Numbered from the stretch's first letter, positions 55,865 through 64,000 are shown. The stretch: DNA of 64,000 nucleotides from CBDCMJ01 sp965224325 (GCA_965224325.1 CBDCYT010000012.1:62001-126000); one strand, 5' to 3'. Numbers and translations are program-made. The notes: a model not told the origin generated them from the sequence alone.

Positions 55865-56479
55865 TTAATTCGGCGCCGCGGGTATTTGCAAACCCAAGCC
55901 GGCGTCTATAAACCGTTGGGCGTTGCGCACGTAACCCGCGGTAGGGTCTTCTAATCGTTTGGCTTGTTGTTCGGTAAGAGGTCTGACCTCAGCGGGTAAA
56001 CCCACCACCAGCGACCGGTCCGGAATTCTGGCTCCGGCCCGGACCACCGCCCCGGCTCCAACCAGACAGTAGTCACCAACCTGAGCGTCCTCGAGCAATA
56101 CCGCGTTGACTCCTATGAGCACGTTACTGCCCACGCGGCCTCCATGGATCACAGCGCCGTGGGTCATCAACACGTTGTCGCCCAACTCCAGAAAATCGTC
56201 AGTGTGAAGCACACAATTGTCCTGAATGGAGCAATTCTTCCCGACGATTATCTTGCCGTAATCGCCGCGAATTACCGCCCCTGGCCAAACGCTGCTGCCC
56301 GCTCCTATTTCCACGTCGCCTACAACATAAGCCGCTTCGCTGATGAAGGCGGACGGATGAATCTTGGGCCCTTTACCGTCAATATTACGTATCACACGGA
56401 CCTCCGCCCGATTATCTATGGTCGCACCGAATGCGCGTTTTACAGAATACACGGCGCCGGAAGTGGGCGCCAGTGGCAT
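55865..56479 (-). CDS. Gamma-carbonic anhydrase-like hexapeptide-repeat protein
   Basis: Left-handed beta-helix protein, up to 204 aa. Hexapeptide turns: AAYVVGDVEIGAGSSVWPGA, VIRGDYGKIIVGKNCSIQDN. Metal His triad: VLHTDD, MTHGAVIHGG (three His). Usual family start would be near MIRNIDGKG; the equivalent is a GTG at about residue 29, so the N-terminal 28 residues may not be translated. The C-terminal helix follows. The CoA transferase gene begins 9 bases after its stop. Confidence 0.88.
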   Translation of the reverse strand: MPLAPTSGAVYSVKRAFGATIDNRAEVRVIRNIDGKGPKIHPSAFISEAAYVVGDVEIGAGSSVWPGAVIRGDYGKIIVGKNCSIQDNCVLHTDDFLELGDNVLMTHGAVIHGGRVGSNVLIGVNAVLLEDAQVGDYCLVGAGAVVRAGARIPDRSLVVGLPAEVRPLTEQQAKRLEDPTAGYVRNAQRFIDAGLGLQIPAAPN

Positions 56480-56631
56480 GGACTGCGGCTGGCGCCTTTA
56501 AGCGTAACCCTCCGGCCCCAACGAGCCGGCGAGGGAACGTTGAATGTCTGGGGATGGCCTGAATAACTCCGGGAATTGCGGCATAGTCAGATAGGGAAGA
56601 TGGCCGTGTTGCCAGCTTGTTCAGAGGCTTC

Positions 56632-57219
56632 TTAGAGCCCGAATAAGCCGGTCAGCCAGTCTACGCCGTAAGCGCAGGCGTAAGCAAAGGTCAGGAACTT
56701 CCCTAACTTGCCAATCCACACGACGATCAAAAACCGCCAAACCGGATAACGCAAGGCTCCGGCGGCGATGCCAGCCACGTCGAAGAGGGGGTTAGGAACC
56801 AGAGCTAATAGAAATAGGACCAGCCAGCCGCGCCGGCGCATCCAGCCCTCCGTGCGGATGTAAAGCCGGTTCTGAGAGAGAACTCCCCGGCCGCTGTACC
56901 CCAGAAAATAGCCGGTCAACTCGCCCAAAGCGCCAGCGGTCCCGGCAACCAAGGCCACGTACGGTGGATTGAGGAAAACGCCGGCGGCGCAGGCTGTGGC
57001 CAGGCTCGGGACCGGCAAGACCAAGCCCCCACTCGCCACCAATACAGTCAGACCCAGCCCGGCGTAGCCGACCTGGTCAAACTCTATCTTGTCTTGCACC
57101 AGGAAGGCCACGCCTATGATCACGAGGACGGCGACGAGAGCGCCAAGCCGCAGTAGATTTTCCGGACTACGCCATCGGGGCCGCGTGACCAGTACAGTTA
57201 CGCGGCTAATAAGCCTCAT
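56632..57219 (-). CDS. VTT/DedA-type membrane protein (SNARE-associated)
   Basis: 195-residue polytopic membrane protein. Hydrophobic helices at about 25-42, 52-80 and 130-195; conserved LGELTGYFLGYSGRG (E..GY..GY..G) and FLLALVPNPLFDVAGIAAGA (R..P.P..D..G..AG with Leu for Arg) match DedA/VTT proteins, which act in lipid flipping and membrane homeostasis. Start ATGA overlaps the hydrolase stop (57216-57219), so both are coupled. Confidence 0.88.
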   Translation of the reverse strand: MRLISRVTVLVTRPRWRSPENLLRLGALVAVLVIIGVAFLVQDKIEFDQVGYAGLGLTVLVASGGLVLPVPSLATACAAGVFLNPPYVALVAGTAGALGELTGYFLGYSGRGVLSQNRLYIRTEGWMRRRGWLVLFLLALVPNPLFDVAGIAAGALRYPVWRFLIVVWIGKLGKFLTFAYACAYGVDWLTGLFGL

Positions 57220-58085
57220 CCCGTGGGGTCCCCGAGGCCGTCAACCGGAAAAGTTTTGAGGAACTCGGAGACCAGCCGGTTAAATTCGTCGGCTTTTTCC
57301 ATTTGGGGCCAGTGACCGCATTGGGGAATGACGTGCACCAGGCTGCGAGGCAACTCCTTCCGTATGGTCTCCGCTTGCGACAAGGGGACGACAACGTCAT
57401 CCCTACCCCAAATAGTTAAAAGAGGGACCGGGGAATCCTTCAGCCTCTCGATGACGTAGCGTTGGTGCTTCCGACCTAGGTGATCGATACTTGACCGTAT
57501 GGACCGCAGTGAGGCCCGGCTGGAACCCGGCAGGCCACGCACCCGGCGCTGTTCCGCGAGTAGGTCCTCCAACAATGGAGGCGGCCGGTGAAATACGCGC
57601 CTGGTCAAGCCAACCTGGTAATGGAGCCAGGGCCGGTAGAGAAGCTCTCCCACCACGGGGAGGGAAATCAACCGCATAAGCCAGGACACATGCTTTCCCA
57701 GACCTCCTGACGCCACCAGCACTAAATGTTCCACCTTATCCGGATACTCAAAGGTCATGAGGCTCGAGATTAAGCCTCCGGCGGAGTTGCCCACTAGGGA
57801 CACCCGGTCAACTCCCAGCTCGTTGATGAAATCATTGAGCAGGCGGGCTCCACTCACCGGGTCATAATTTAGATCGGGTGGCCTATCAGAATCCCCGTGC
57901 CCCGGCAAATCCAGCGCTAGGACGGTGAACCCGGCCTCGGCCAAGGGAACAATGTTGCAGTGCCAGGTGGCCAGCGAAGATCCTAGTCCATGGACTAGCA
58001 ACACCGCTGGCCCCTGTCCTTCCCTAACGTAACGGACGTTAAGACCACGGACCGTGATGCTCTTGGGTTCGGCCGGCTGCATCAA
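57216..58085 (-). CDS. Alpha/beta hydrolase (MhpC/BphD-like)
   Basis: 289-aa alpha/beta hydrolase. Oxyanion VHGLGSSLATW near residue 32, nucleophile VGNSAGGLISSL near 103, Asp in WGRDDVVVPLSQ near 233, His in IPQCGHWPQMEKADEFN near 260. Complete Ser-Asp-His triad. Motifs are close to C-C hydrolases and haloperoxidase-type esterases; substrate unknown. It starts 17 bases after the ClpB/C stop on the same strand. Confidence 0.9.
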   Translation of the reverse strand: MMQPAEPKSITVRGLNVRYVREGQGPAVLLVHGLGSSLATWHCNIVPLAEAGFTVLALDLPGHGDSDRPPDLNYDPVSGARLLNDFINELGVDRVSLVGNSAGGLISSLMTFEYPDKVEHLVLVASGGLGKHVSWLMRLISLPVVGELLYRPWLHYQVGLTRRVFHRPPPLLEDLLAEQRRVRGLPGSSRASLRSIRSSIDHLGRKHQRYVIERLKDSPVPLLTIWGRDDVVVPLSQAETIRKELPRSLVHVIPQCGHWPQMEKADEFNRLVSEFLKTFPVDGLGDPTG

Positions 58086-58102
58086 GATAGTGCTTGGCGC
58101 GG

Positions 58103-60547
58103 TTACGCCGGTTGGGCTGCCAACGATTTGGCCAGGGTGAGCCCGGATTCGCCCAGGTCCACCAGGACGTGGTCTCCCGGCGTGAACTCTTCACCGAGAA
58201 TACCCCTAGAGAGCGGATTCTCCAGATGACGCTGGATAGCGCGGCGCAGGGGCCGCGCGCCAAACACCGGATCAAAGCCCTCTGCGGCCAGCCAACGTTT
58301 GGCGGCCATGGTCAGCTCGAAAGTGATGCCCCGTTCGCATAACCGGCCCTGCACGTCGGTCACCATGAGGTCCACCACTTGGACGATTTGCTCCTGGTTC
58401 AACGGATGGAAAATGATGGTGTCGTCGATCCGGTTCAGGAACTCGGGACGAAAGGTCCTTTTCAGCGCATCGTTTACCGAATCTCGCAAACGCTGCTCGT
58501 CGAAATCTTGCTCCCGTGCGTCAGGGTGAAAACCGAACGATTGCCGCCGCCCAGCGTCGGTGCCGAGGTTACTGGTCATTATAATAACCGTGTTACGGAA
58601 ATCAACGGTACGCCCGTGACCGTCGGTCAGGCGGCCGTCTTCCAGAATCTGCAGGAGGATGTTGAAAACATCGGGATGGGCTTTCTCCAACTCATCAAAT
58701 AGCACAACCCGGTAAGGCCTGCGCCGCACCGCCTCCGTCAGCTGTCCCCCTTCGTCGTATCCAACGTATCCAGGGGGCGCTCCGATAAGGCGGGACACAG
58801 TGTGCTTCTCCATGTATTCCGACATGTCGATCCGCACCATGTTGCTCTCATCGTCGAACAAGAACTCGGCCAAAGCCTTGGCCAGCTCAGTCTTTCCCAC
58901 TCCGGTGGGCCCTAGAAAGATAAAGCTGCCAATGGGACGCCGGGGATCGCTCAGGCCGGACCGCGAACGGCGAATGGCCTCGGAAACGGCGATGATTGCC
59001 TCGTCTTGGCCTATCACACGCCGGTGAAGAGTTTCTTCCATGTGCACCAGCCGCTCTGATTCCCCTCCTAACATGCGTCCGGCCGGAATGCCGGTCCACT
59101 TGGAGACAAGCTCAGCGATGTCGGCATCGGTAACCACCATGTCAAGGTTGCGACCGGCCATGAGGCGCTGCCGCTCCGGCTCGAACTCTTGCTCCAATAT
59201 CAGCCGTTCAGTGCGGACCTGTGCCGCGCGCTCGTAGTCGGACTTTTGGGCTGCCGCCTCTTCCTGGTCGGCCAACCTATGGATTCGTTCCTCCATGTCT
59301 TTCAAGTCGCCGGGCAGGCTCTCCGCGTCGATACGCAGCTTGCTGGCCGCCTCGTCGATGAAATCCACCGCTTTATCCGGCAGTTGGCGGCCGGTGATGT
59401 AGCGGTCGCTTAGCCGCGCCGCCGCCGCCAAGGCTGAATCGTCGATGCTGACTTTGTGGTGGGCCTCGTACCGGGGCCGCAACACCTTCAGGATGTCCAC
59501 GGTTTCCTCCACCGACGGCTCCTCCAGGAAAATCGGCTGAAAGCGGCGCTCCAGGGCCGCATCTTTTTCAATGTGCTTACGGTATTCGTCGGAAGTAGTA
59601 GCGCCCACACATTGCAACTCACCTCGAGCCAGGGCGGGCTTCAACAGGTTGCTGGCGTCTATGCCCCCTTCGGCGGCGCCGGCGCCCACCACGGTATGGA
59701 TCTCATCCAAGAACAAGATCACCTCCCGTTGGGCTTGTTTAACCTCGTCCATTACACTCTTGAGACGCTCCTCGAACTCACCGCGGAACTTGGAACCGGC
59801 GACTAATGCCCCCATGTCCAGGGCCAACACCCTCCTCATTTTAAGAGAATCGGCCACGTCGCCGGCGACAATGCGGGCGGCCAAGCCTTCAACGATGGCG
59901 GTCTTGCCCACACCGGCTTCGCCGATGATCACCGGATTGTTTTTCTTGCGCCTGGTCAGAGTCTGCATAACCTGCCGGATCTCTTGGTCCCGGCCTATGA
60001 CTGGGTCCAGCTTTCCTTCTTTGGCCAGCTTGGTCAGGTCGATGGTGTACCGCTCCAGCGAGCGGTAATGGCTCTCGGCCCGGGGATCGTCCACCCGGTG
60101 GGAGCCCCGCACTTCCATGAGGGCGCGGTAAAGCTTCTCTTGGTCGATGCCAAACTCCTTCAGCACCTGCGCCGAGTCACCCTGGCTCTCTCTTGCGGCG
60201 GCGATGAGCAGGTGCTCCGCTCCCACATACTCGTCCTTGAGACGCTCCGCCTCCTGCTTGGCGTTGTCCAGCAGGCTGCCGGCCCGAGGCGTGGCGTAAA
60301 TTTGATTATCCCCGGAAACGACCTTGGGGGCCGCCTCAAGCGCCCGACGCATACGAGCCTTCACCTGGTCCGGCTGGACCCCGAGTTCGGCCAGTATCTC
60401 GCCGGGCAACCCTCGTTCTAGTTCCAACAGGGCCAGTAGAATATGCTCCACGTCCCATTGGTTGTGGCGGTACCGGCGGACCAGCTCCTGGGAATCACGA
60501 ATCACCTCTTGGGCCTGTTCTGTAAATTGATCTGGCCGCAGCACCAT
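58103..60547 (-). CDS. clpC: ClpB/ClpC-type AAA+ chaperone ATPase
   Basis: Double AAA+ unfoldase, 814 aa from ATG 60547 (AGGAGG six bases before). N-terminal Clp_N repeat (FTEQAQEVIRDSQELVRRYR), D1 Walker A GEAGVGKTAIVEG near 209, D2 Walker A GPTGVGKTELAK near 546, and EELEKAHPDVFNILLQILED in D2. The middle domain is short, as in ClpC, with ERAAQVRTERLILEQ, rather than the long two-winged ClpB coil; the neighbouring heat-shock genes fit ClpB, so the name is uncertain. A 60-residue upstream extension runs into repeat B and is not real. Confidence 0.92.
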   Translation of the reverse strand: MVLRPDQFTEQAQEVIRDSQELVRRYRHNQWDVEHILLALLELERGLPGEILAELGVQPDQVKARMRRALEAAPKVVSGDNQIYATPRAGSLLDNAKQEAERLKDEYVGAEHLLIAAARESQGDSAQVLKEFGIDQEKLYRALMEVRGSHRVDDPRAESHYRSLERYTIDLTKLAKEGKLDPVIGRDQEIRQVMQTLTRRKKNNPVIIGEAGVGKTAIVEGLAARIVAGDVADSLKMRRVLALDMGALVAGSKFRGEFEERLKSVMDEVKQAQREVILFLDEIHTVVGAGAAEGGIDASNLLKPALARGELQCVGATTSDEYRKHIEKDAALERRFQPIFLEEPSVEETVDILKVLRPRYEAHHKVSIDDSALAAAARLSDRYITGRQLPDKAVDFIDEAASKLRIDAESLPGDLKDMEERIHRLADQEEAAAQKSDYERAAQVRTERLILEQEFEPERQRLMAGRNLDMVVTDADIAELVSKWTGIPAGRMLGGESERLVHMEETLHRRVIGQDEAIIAVSEAIRRSRSGLSDPRRPIGSFIFLGPTGVGKTELAKALAEFLFDDESNMVRIDMSEYMEKHTVSRLIGAPPGYVGYDEGGQLTEAVRRRPYRVVLFDELEKAHPDVFNILLQILEDGRLTDGHGRTVDFRNTVIIMTSNLGTDAGRRQSFGFHPDAREQDFDEQRLRDSVNDALKRTFRPEFLNRIDDTIIFHPLNQEQIVQVVDLMVTDVQGRLCERGITFELTMAAKRWLAAEGFDPVFGARPLRRAIQRHLENPLSRGILGEEFTPGDHVLVDLGESGLTLAKSLAAQPA

Positions 60548-60651
60548 GGTTATCCTCCTTTCTCGTCCTCCTTGGACGTAAGCTGCTCCAGGTTCCGATG
60601 GAACACCGGAGGCGTAAATTCCTCTGATAGTGTTTCCATTTGAGCATGTGC

Positions 60652-60813
60652 CATAAAGCTGAGTCCTCCAGGATCCTACCTTTCTGGATTCCCGCGTTCG
60701 CGGGAATGACGGGTTATTCAGCCCCATTTAATACTGGGTTAGGCGGTTGATAATAGTAACCCGCCGGCTTGTGTCCGCCCAAAATCGTCAAGGGAGACTT
60801 CTGAGGCGGGCTC
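60652..60813 (-). repeat. Dispersed repeat family B, copy 4 (inverted, complete)
   Basis: Plus-strand left end AAAGCTGAGTCCTCCAGGAT, hairpin ATTCCCGC-GTTC-GCGGGAAT at 60688-60707, TAATAGTAACCCGCC..., and right end GACTTCTGAGGCGGGCTC. Lies between clpC and hspR, in what would be the clpC promoter region. Confidence 0.85.
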
Positions 60814-60852
60814 ATTTCACTACTTTTTATTGGGCGCCGGAACTGTAGTCAG

Positions 60853-61218
60853 CTAGGTTTGAGGGCGGCCGCGAGGCCGGCTACCCGCTGCGGCGCGTCC
60901 GGTCCCCAGGCGGTGGACCTCCCCTCGCAGAAGCTCTACCTCTTTTTCCAACTCCTCAACCCGGCCCATGAGCTTCAACGCCACCTCCGCACCGGCCAGG
61001 TTGAGACCAAGGTCGTCGATTAGGGTCTTCACCCTGCGTATACGTTCCAGATCGGCCATGGAGTACAGCCGCTGCCGGCCTCCGGTGCGGGAGGGCCAGA
61101 TAATGCCCACTCGTTCGTAATAGCGAAGGGTTTGGGCATGAACCCCGGCCATTCGGGCCGCCACGCTGATGACAAAGCAAGGCTCGTCCCGGAACTGGTT
61201 CTCCGACGTCATGATCAT
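60853..61218 (-). CDS. hspR: HspR-type MerR family heat-shock repressor
   Basis: 121-aa MerR-type regulator. N-terminal CFVISVAARMAGVHAQTLRYYERVG helix-turn-helix, GGRQRLYSMADLERIRRVK wing, then DDLGLNLAGAEVALKLMGRV and a coiled-coil tail EELEKEVELLRGEVHRL. This is the HspR pattern; HspR binds inverted HAIR sites and, with DnaK, represses heat-shock genes. It is the second gene of a dnaJ-hspR unit, the start overlapping the dnaJ stop by four bases. Confidence 0.92.
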   Translation of the reverse strand: MIMTSENQFRDEPCFVISVAARMAGVHAQTLRYYERVGIIWPSRTGGRQRLYSMADLERIRRVKTLIDDLGLNLAGAEVALKLMGRVEELEKEVELLRGEVHRLGTGRAAAGSRPRGRPQT

Positions 61219-62120
61219 CCTCCGTCCCCGGTGTTCGACTCCTTGAGTTGCCGGAAGAAGTCCTTCTGCTCCGGACTCAAGCCGGTGGGCACCTTCACGT
61301 TAACCGTCGCGAAAAGGTCGCCACGCTGGCCCGAATTATTCCCGGATGTCCCGGATGTATTAAGGGATGGCATACCCTGCCCGGCCAACCTGAATCGCTG
61401 GCCGTTTTGGGTTTCTTCCGGTATGGTCAGCGCCACTCTGCCGCTCAGGGTGGGCACCGTGATCTCTCCGCCGAGGACCGCGTCTTCCAACGGTAAGTGC
61501 ACCGTGGTATACAGGTCTCGCCGCTCCCTTTGGAAGCCTGGATGGGGCTTTACCGAAATCGCTAAGTTGATGTTGCCCCTTTGCCCGTCTCCGGCAGCCA
61601 CACGGACCCGTGAGCCGTTATCGACCCCAGGCGGGATTTTGACTTCCAAGCGCCGGCCGTCCGCCAGTTCGAGCAGCCGGGTGGCGCCGTTGAATGCCTC
61701 TTCCAATGTGACCTCTACAGGCTGTTCCACAGGACGGGCTCGCGGCTGGCGTGGGCTCCGCCCTGGATTGAAAATCAAATCTTGAAATGGATTTCCCGGC
61801 CCGGTTTCAAACTCGAATGTGCGGCTGCCGTTTCCGCCGGTGGACCAACGGAACGGTCCGCCCTGCCGTCCCTGAGCTTCCGCCTCCTCTATCTTCTCCC
61901 AATGAGTCCAGTTTTCCCCGTACCGGTCGTACTTGCGGCGCTTGTCCGTATCGGACAGGACGCTGTACGCCTCGTTTATTTGTTTGAACCTGGCTTCCGA
62001 GGCGTCGTCCCCAGGGTTTACGTCGGGGTGGTGCTCACGGGCCAGCTTTCGATAAGCCCGCCGGATGTCCTTCTCGGAGCCATCGCGGGCCACTCCCAAT
62101 ACATCGTAGTAGTTAGGCAT
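61215..62120 (-). CDS. dnaJ: DnaJ/CbpA-type co-chaperone
   Basis: Hsp40 lacking the zinc finger, 301 aa. J domain residues 3-65 with HPD in LAREHHPDVNPGDD; a Gly/Phe-poor linker (FRWSTGGNGSRTFEFETG), then two C-terminal beta domains (VEVTLEEAFNGATRLLELAD, RGDLFATVNVKVPTGLSPEQ). CbpA class. Start RBS GAGGAG. Transcribed leftwards together with hspR; the promoter candidate lies just upstream. No dnaK or grpE in the window. Confidence 0.93.
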   Translation of the reverse strand: MPNYYDVLGVARDGSEKDIRRAYRKLAREHHPDVNPGDDASEARFKQINEAYSVLSDTDKRRKYDRYGENWTHWEKIEEAEAQGRQGGPFRWSTGGNGSRTFEFETGPGNPFQDLIFNPGRSPRQPRARPVEQPVEVTLEEAFNGATRLLELADGRRLEVKIPPGVDNGSRVRVAAGDGQRGNINLAISVKPHPGFQRERRDLYTTVHLPLEDAVLGGEITVPTLSGRVALTIPEETQNGQRFRLAGQGMPSLNTSGTSGNNSGQRGDLFATVNVKVPTGLSPEQKDFFRQLKESNTGDGG

Positions 62121-62146
62121 ATCCGTTCTCCTCGGCCCATAGGACT

Positions 62147-62175
62147 ATTTTAGCTAAGTTGACCATATATATCAA
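62147..62175 (-). promoter_or_regulatory. Sigma-70 promoter candidate of dnaJ-hspR
   Basis: Minus strand TTGATA (62175-62170), 17-base spacer, TAAAAT (62152-62147), 27 bases upstream of the dnaJ ATG. Close to consensus. Confidence 0.6.
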
Positions 62176-62178
62176 GAC

Positions 62179-62195
62179 TTAGTGACATCCACTAA
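62179..62195. promoter_or_regulatory. Inverted repeat between divergent heat-shock promoters
   Basis: TTAGTG-N5-CACTAA, perfect six-base arms, just upstream of the dnaJ -35 and about 30 bases from the hsp20 -35. Possible operator; it does not match the CTTGAGT half-site of HspR closely. Confidence 0.4.
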
Positions 62196-62225
62196 CCGTA
62201 TCTTTGATGGCTTATAAACATAATA

Positions 62226-62245
62226 CTTGACAAGAACCACTCAAC
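62226..62245. promoter_or_regulatory. HAIR-like HspR operator candidate
   Basis: CTTGACA-N6-ACTCAAC resembles CTTGAGT-N7-ACTCAAG (11 of 14 arm bases, spacer one short) and overlaps the hsp20 -35 and spacer. Confidence 0.5.
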
Positions 62246-62255
62246 TATCTATAAT
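62227..62255 (+). promoter_or_regulatory. Consensus sigma-70 promoter of hsp20
   Basis: TTGACA (62227-62232), 17-base spacer, TATAAT (62250-62255): both hexamers perfect. It lies 75 bases upstream of the hsp20 ATG. Confidence 0.8.
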
Positions 62256-62329
62256 TCCGGTTGCACGGTCTGAAACCAAACACCAACATCCAGACCGCCA
62301 ATTTTGAGATTATTTAGGAGGCGATAACA

Positions 62330-62848
62330 ATGGTACTACGGTATTGGGATCCGTTCACAGACGTGAGGCGTATGCAGGAGAGCATAAACAGCTTTTGGCG
62401 CGGCAACCATCCCCAGGTCGCCAACCATCACCAAGTCGAAGAGCCGGAGACGGTGCGATGGCCACTCCCTCTAGACGTGTCCGACGAAGGCGACAACTTC
62501 TTGGTGGAAGCGTCCTTGCCCGGCGTTATGCCGGAGGACATCGAGGTCGCCATCGAGGGTAATCTGCTGAGCATCAAGGGCGATTGCAAGGTGGAGCGGG
62601 AGCACAACCGGGGTGAGCACATCATTCGAGAGCGGCGCACCGGCGCTTTTCACCGTTCGCTGCGTTTACCCAGCACAGTGGACACCGACCGGGCGGCGCC
62701 TCACTACCAGAACGGGGTACTCACCATCACCTTGCCCAAGGTAGAAACAAGAAAAGCCAGGCAACTCAAAGTCACCACCGGGAACAGCCGGACGACGGGG
62801 CAGCCTAAGCCTGGCGATGGTCCCAAGAACCCGAGGCTTCGCCAATAG
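62330..62848 (+). CDS. hsp20: Hsp20 small heat-shock protein
   Basis: ATP-independent holdase, 172 aa. N-terminal WDPFTDVRRMQESINSFW, alpha-crystallin domain about 50-145 (LPLDVSDEGDNFLVEASLPG, GAFHRSLRLPSTVD, YQNGVLTITLPKVE), then a Pro/Gly-rich tail. RBS TTAGGAGGCG. Divergent from dnaJ, driven by a consensus promoter overlapping a HAIR-like motif, which fits stress control. Confidence 0.95.
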   Translation: MVLRYWDPFTDVRRMQESINSFWRGNHPQVANHHQVEEPETVRWPLPLDVSDEGDNFLVEASLPGVMPEDIEVAIEGNLLSIKGDCKVEREHNRGEHIIRERRTGAFHRSLRLPSTVDTDRAAPHYQNGVLTITLPKVETRKARQLKVTTGNSRTTGQPKPGDGPKNPRLRQ

Positions 62849-62913
62849 CGGGGCCTCGGGCCCAAACCCACAGCGATAACCCGTCAACCAACGGGATAAA
62901 GAATCATAGGACG

Positions 62914-63150
62914 GTGCCGGACATGTCATCGATAATCGCTCAGCCAGACAAAGACCAACAAGATTCCGTACCTGGCGCCCGCAAAGACGGGCTTACTCCC
63001 AAAATGATGGGGGAACTGACTGCCATCTTAGATGAGGCCGTTGCTGAAGAAGAAACCGGAAACATTGACGGAGCGATCTGGTGCTACTCAGTCCCAGCCC
63101 CGGGCGTCCGTTACTACGGCTTTGAAACGCCGGAACGCATCGGACGCTGA
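62914..63150 (+). CDS. Possible small acidic ORF of unknown function
   Basis: 78 codons, MPDMSSIIAQPDKDQQDSV...LTAILDEAVAEEETGNIDGA. Helix-rich acidic middle; no family recognised and no clear RBS. Codon use is plausible. May or may not be expressed. Confidence 0.3.
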   Translation: MPDMSSIIAQPDKDQQDSVPGARKDGLTPKMMGELTAILDEAVAEEETGNIDGAIWCYSVPAPGVRYYGFETPERIGR

Positions 63151-63249
63151 GTTGAGGCCGGCCAACTATAGCCATCGCCATGATGCATTGGCGCTTGTCG
63201 GGGTGGAGCTTTCAGCCATGCGAAAGATTATTTAAAGGAGGTCCCTGAA

Positions 63250-63456
63250 GTGTTTTGGCTAAAAGGCTGTCCCAAATGCGGTGGTGACCTTTACAAACAA
63301 GTCGATCAATTCGGCGTGTACGTCGCATGCCTGCAGTGTGGCCGCCACCTGGTCCCGGACACAGCCGTCGTGGGGTTAACACCGCTGGCTGAAGTCGTTG
63401 GCAGTCCCGCGGTTGGCAACCTGGCGCCCCAAGAGCCTGAAGAAGCTACCGTATAG
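63250..63456 (+). CDS. Small zinc-ribbon protein
   Basis: 68 residues, GTG start with AGGAGG at 63236-63241. CPKCGGDLYKQVDQFGVYVA followed by CLQCGRHLV: a clear CxxC-x18-CxxC ribbon. C-terminal 30 residues Pro/Glu/Val-rich. No other domain. Probably a conserved Chloroflexota-type hypothetical protein. Confidence 0.75.
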   Translation: MFWLKGCPKCGGDLYKQVDQFGVYVACLQCGRHLVPDTAVVGLTPLAEVVGSPAVGNLAPQEPEEATV

Positions 63457-63936
63457 CGGGCGTCTAGGGCGGTATCCTGCAGGCGCCTTGTCCCAGAGGC
63501 GCCCGCAGATTAGGAGGAGGGGACCGGAGTGGGGGGAGGTCAACCGGGGGGGTCCCTCCTCACCAACTACTACGGTTACAGCCGGGAAACGGATCTGACG
63601 CGGCCCATGGGCAGGCTGGCCGGCCGGGACGGCGTAACAGTTCAGCATCGAGGGGGTCAGAGTGTGTCACGCCCGGCAATCAGAGATTAAATCTCTGCTG
63701 CTGGCGCTCAAGCCGGCGGCTGTGAAACCGCTTTATGCGGCTTTCGGCGAATTGGACTCATCAACTATGAATAGTTACGGGATGGCGGTGTCTTTCAATA
63801 GCCGCAATACCCCCTTCCTTTCTTTCCCCCTAGGTCTGCCGAAGGGTCGAGGGCCAATGGTCCTACAAACTCACCACGAATAGACTCTCCGCCAAGTCTC
63901 GATAACTAAAAGGCCCGGTACGGGATGGCGCGCCGC
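63457..63936. other. Gene-free interval
   Basis: 480 bases with G-rich runs near 63512-63560. One 73-codon frame (63662-63883) has no RBS or family match. Nothing supported. Confidence 0.4.
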
Positions 63937-63965
63937 TTGAGAGTTGAATCTGCCGATGCTACAAT
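63937..63965 (+). promoter_or_regulatory. Promoter candidate at window end
   Basis: TTGAGA, 17-base spacer, TACAAT. Followed by two 15-base direct repeats (TTCAATCGCTACAGG and TTCAATCGCTGCAGG, 63966-63995). It probably serves a gene beyond the right edge. Confidence 0.45.
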
Positions 63966-64000
63966 TTCAATCGCTACAGGTTCAATCGCTGCAGGCCCAC

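Noticed and set aside
60548..60727. N-terminal extension of ClpB/C
   Set aside because: It reads through repeat B; AGGAGG and the Clp_N fold start at 60547.

Overview
The window looks like a chromosomal segment of a GC-rich Chloroflexota bacterium, most likely a Dehalococcoidia or SAR202-like lineage. This is inferred from gene content: many CaiB-type CoA transferases, amidohydrolases, crotonases and alpha/beta hydrolases, a UGSC-family selenoprotein, split transketolase and short zinc-ribbon proteins. No rRNA, tRNA or CRISPR array was seen. Coding density is moderate, and the gaps are filled with small dispersed palindromic repeats and tandem arrays.

Layout. 1-4.3 kb: 3' part of ffh, then a minus-strand DNA/RNA-processing group (AlkA-like glycosylase, ThpR, Mug/TDG) with an amidohydrolase. 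4.3-7.6 kb: a decayed accessory patch with a MITE-like repeat, a frameshifted HTH gene and its small partners, a degenerate repeat array and an IS66-family element with a frameshifted transposase. 7.7-9.5 kb: split transketolase. 9.8-12.6 kb: proB-proA plus a small ORF. 12.9-16.5 kb: mfd. 16.8-24 kb: GlcD-type oxidase, amidohydrolase, NAD(P)-binding protein, dienelactone hydrolase, YbaK-type deacylase. 24-28 kb: E1 beta and alpha of a 2-oxoacid dehydrogenase and a methylmalonyl-CoA mutase large subunit. 28-38 kb: esterase, Fpg, CoA transferase, GMC oxidoreductase, zinc-ribbon protein, 6-oxocamphor-hydrolase-like crotonase, VOC protein. 37.7-42 kb: amidase, TldD, TldE. 42.8-47 kb: atypical crotonase, bacterioferritin, FMN hydroxy-acid oxidase with a SHOCT tail, NHL propeller protein. 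47.6-49.4 kb: UGSC selenoprotein and companion. 49.7-54.4 kb: hisIE, a HAD hydrolase, hisF, GlcG/HbpS-like protein and hisS. 54.6-58.1 kb: broken CoA transferase, gamma-carbonic anhydrase-like protein, VTT membrane protein, alpha/beta hydrolase. 58.1-63 kb: heat-shock locus (clpB/C, hspR, dnaJ, divergent hsp20).

Main result. A minus-strand gene at 47666-48235 is split by an in-frame UGA that sits directly before Gly-Ser-Cys. The flanking protein sequence is continuous and matches the UGSC selenoprotein family, so the UGA is best read as selenocysteine, and a hairpin lies at the right distance downstream. An ordinary gene caller would report two fragments. The gene is preceded by three 35-bp tandem repeats and followed, from its own stop codon, by eight 15-bp tandem repeats.

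Other points of note: at least three dispersed non-autonomous repeat families share an ATTCCCGC/GCGGGAAT hairpin, and one has imperfect terminal inverted repeats. The heat-shock locus has a consensus sigma-70 promoter with an overlapping HspR-like inverted motif. Several enzymes depart from expected active-site residues (crotonase at 42.8 kb, bacterioferritin, HAD protein, hydroxy-acid oxidase).
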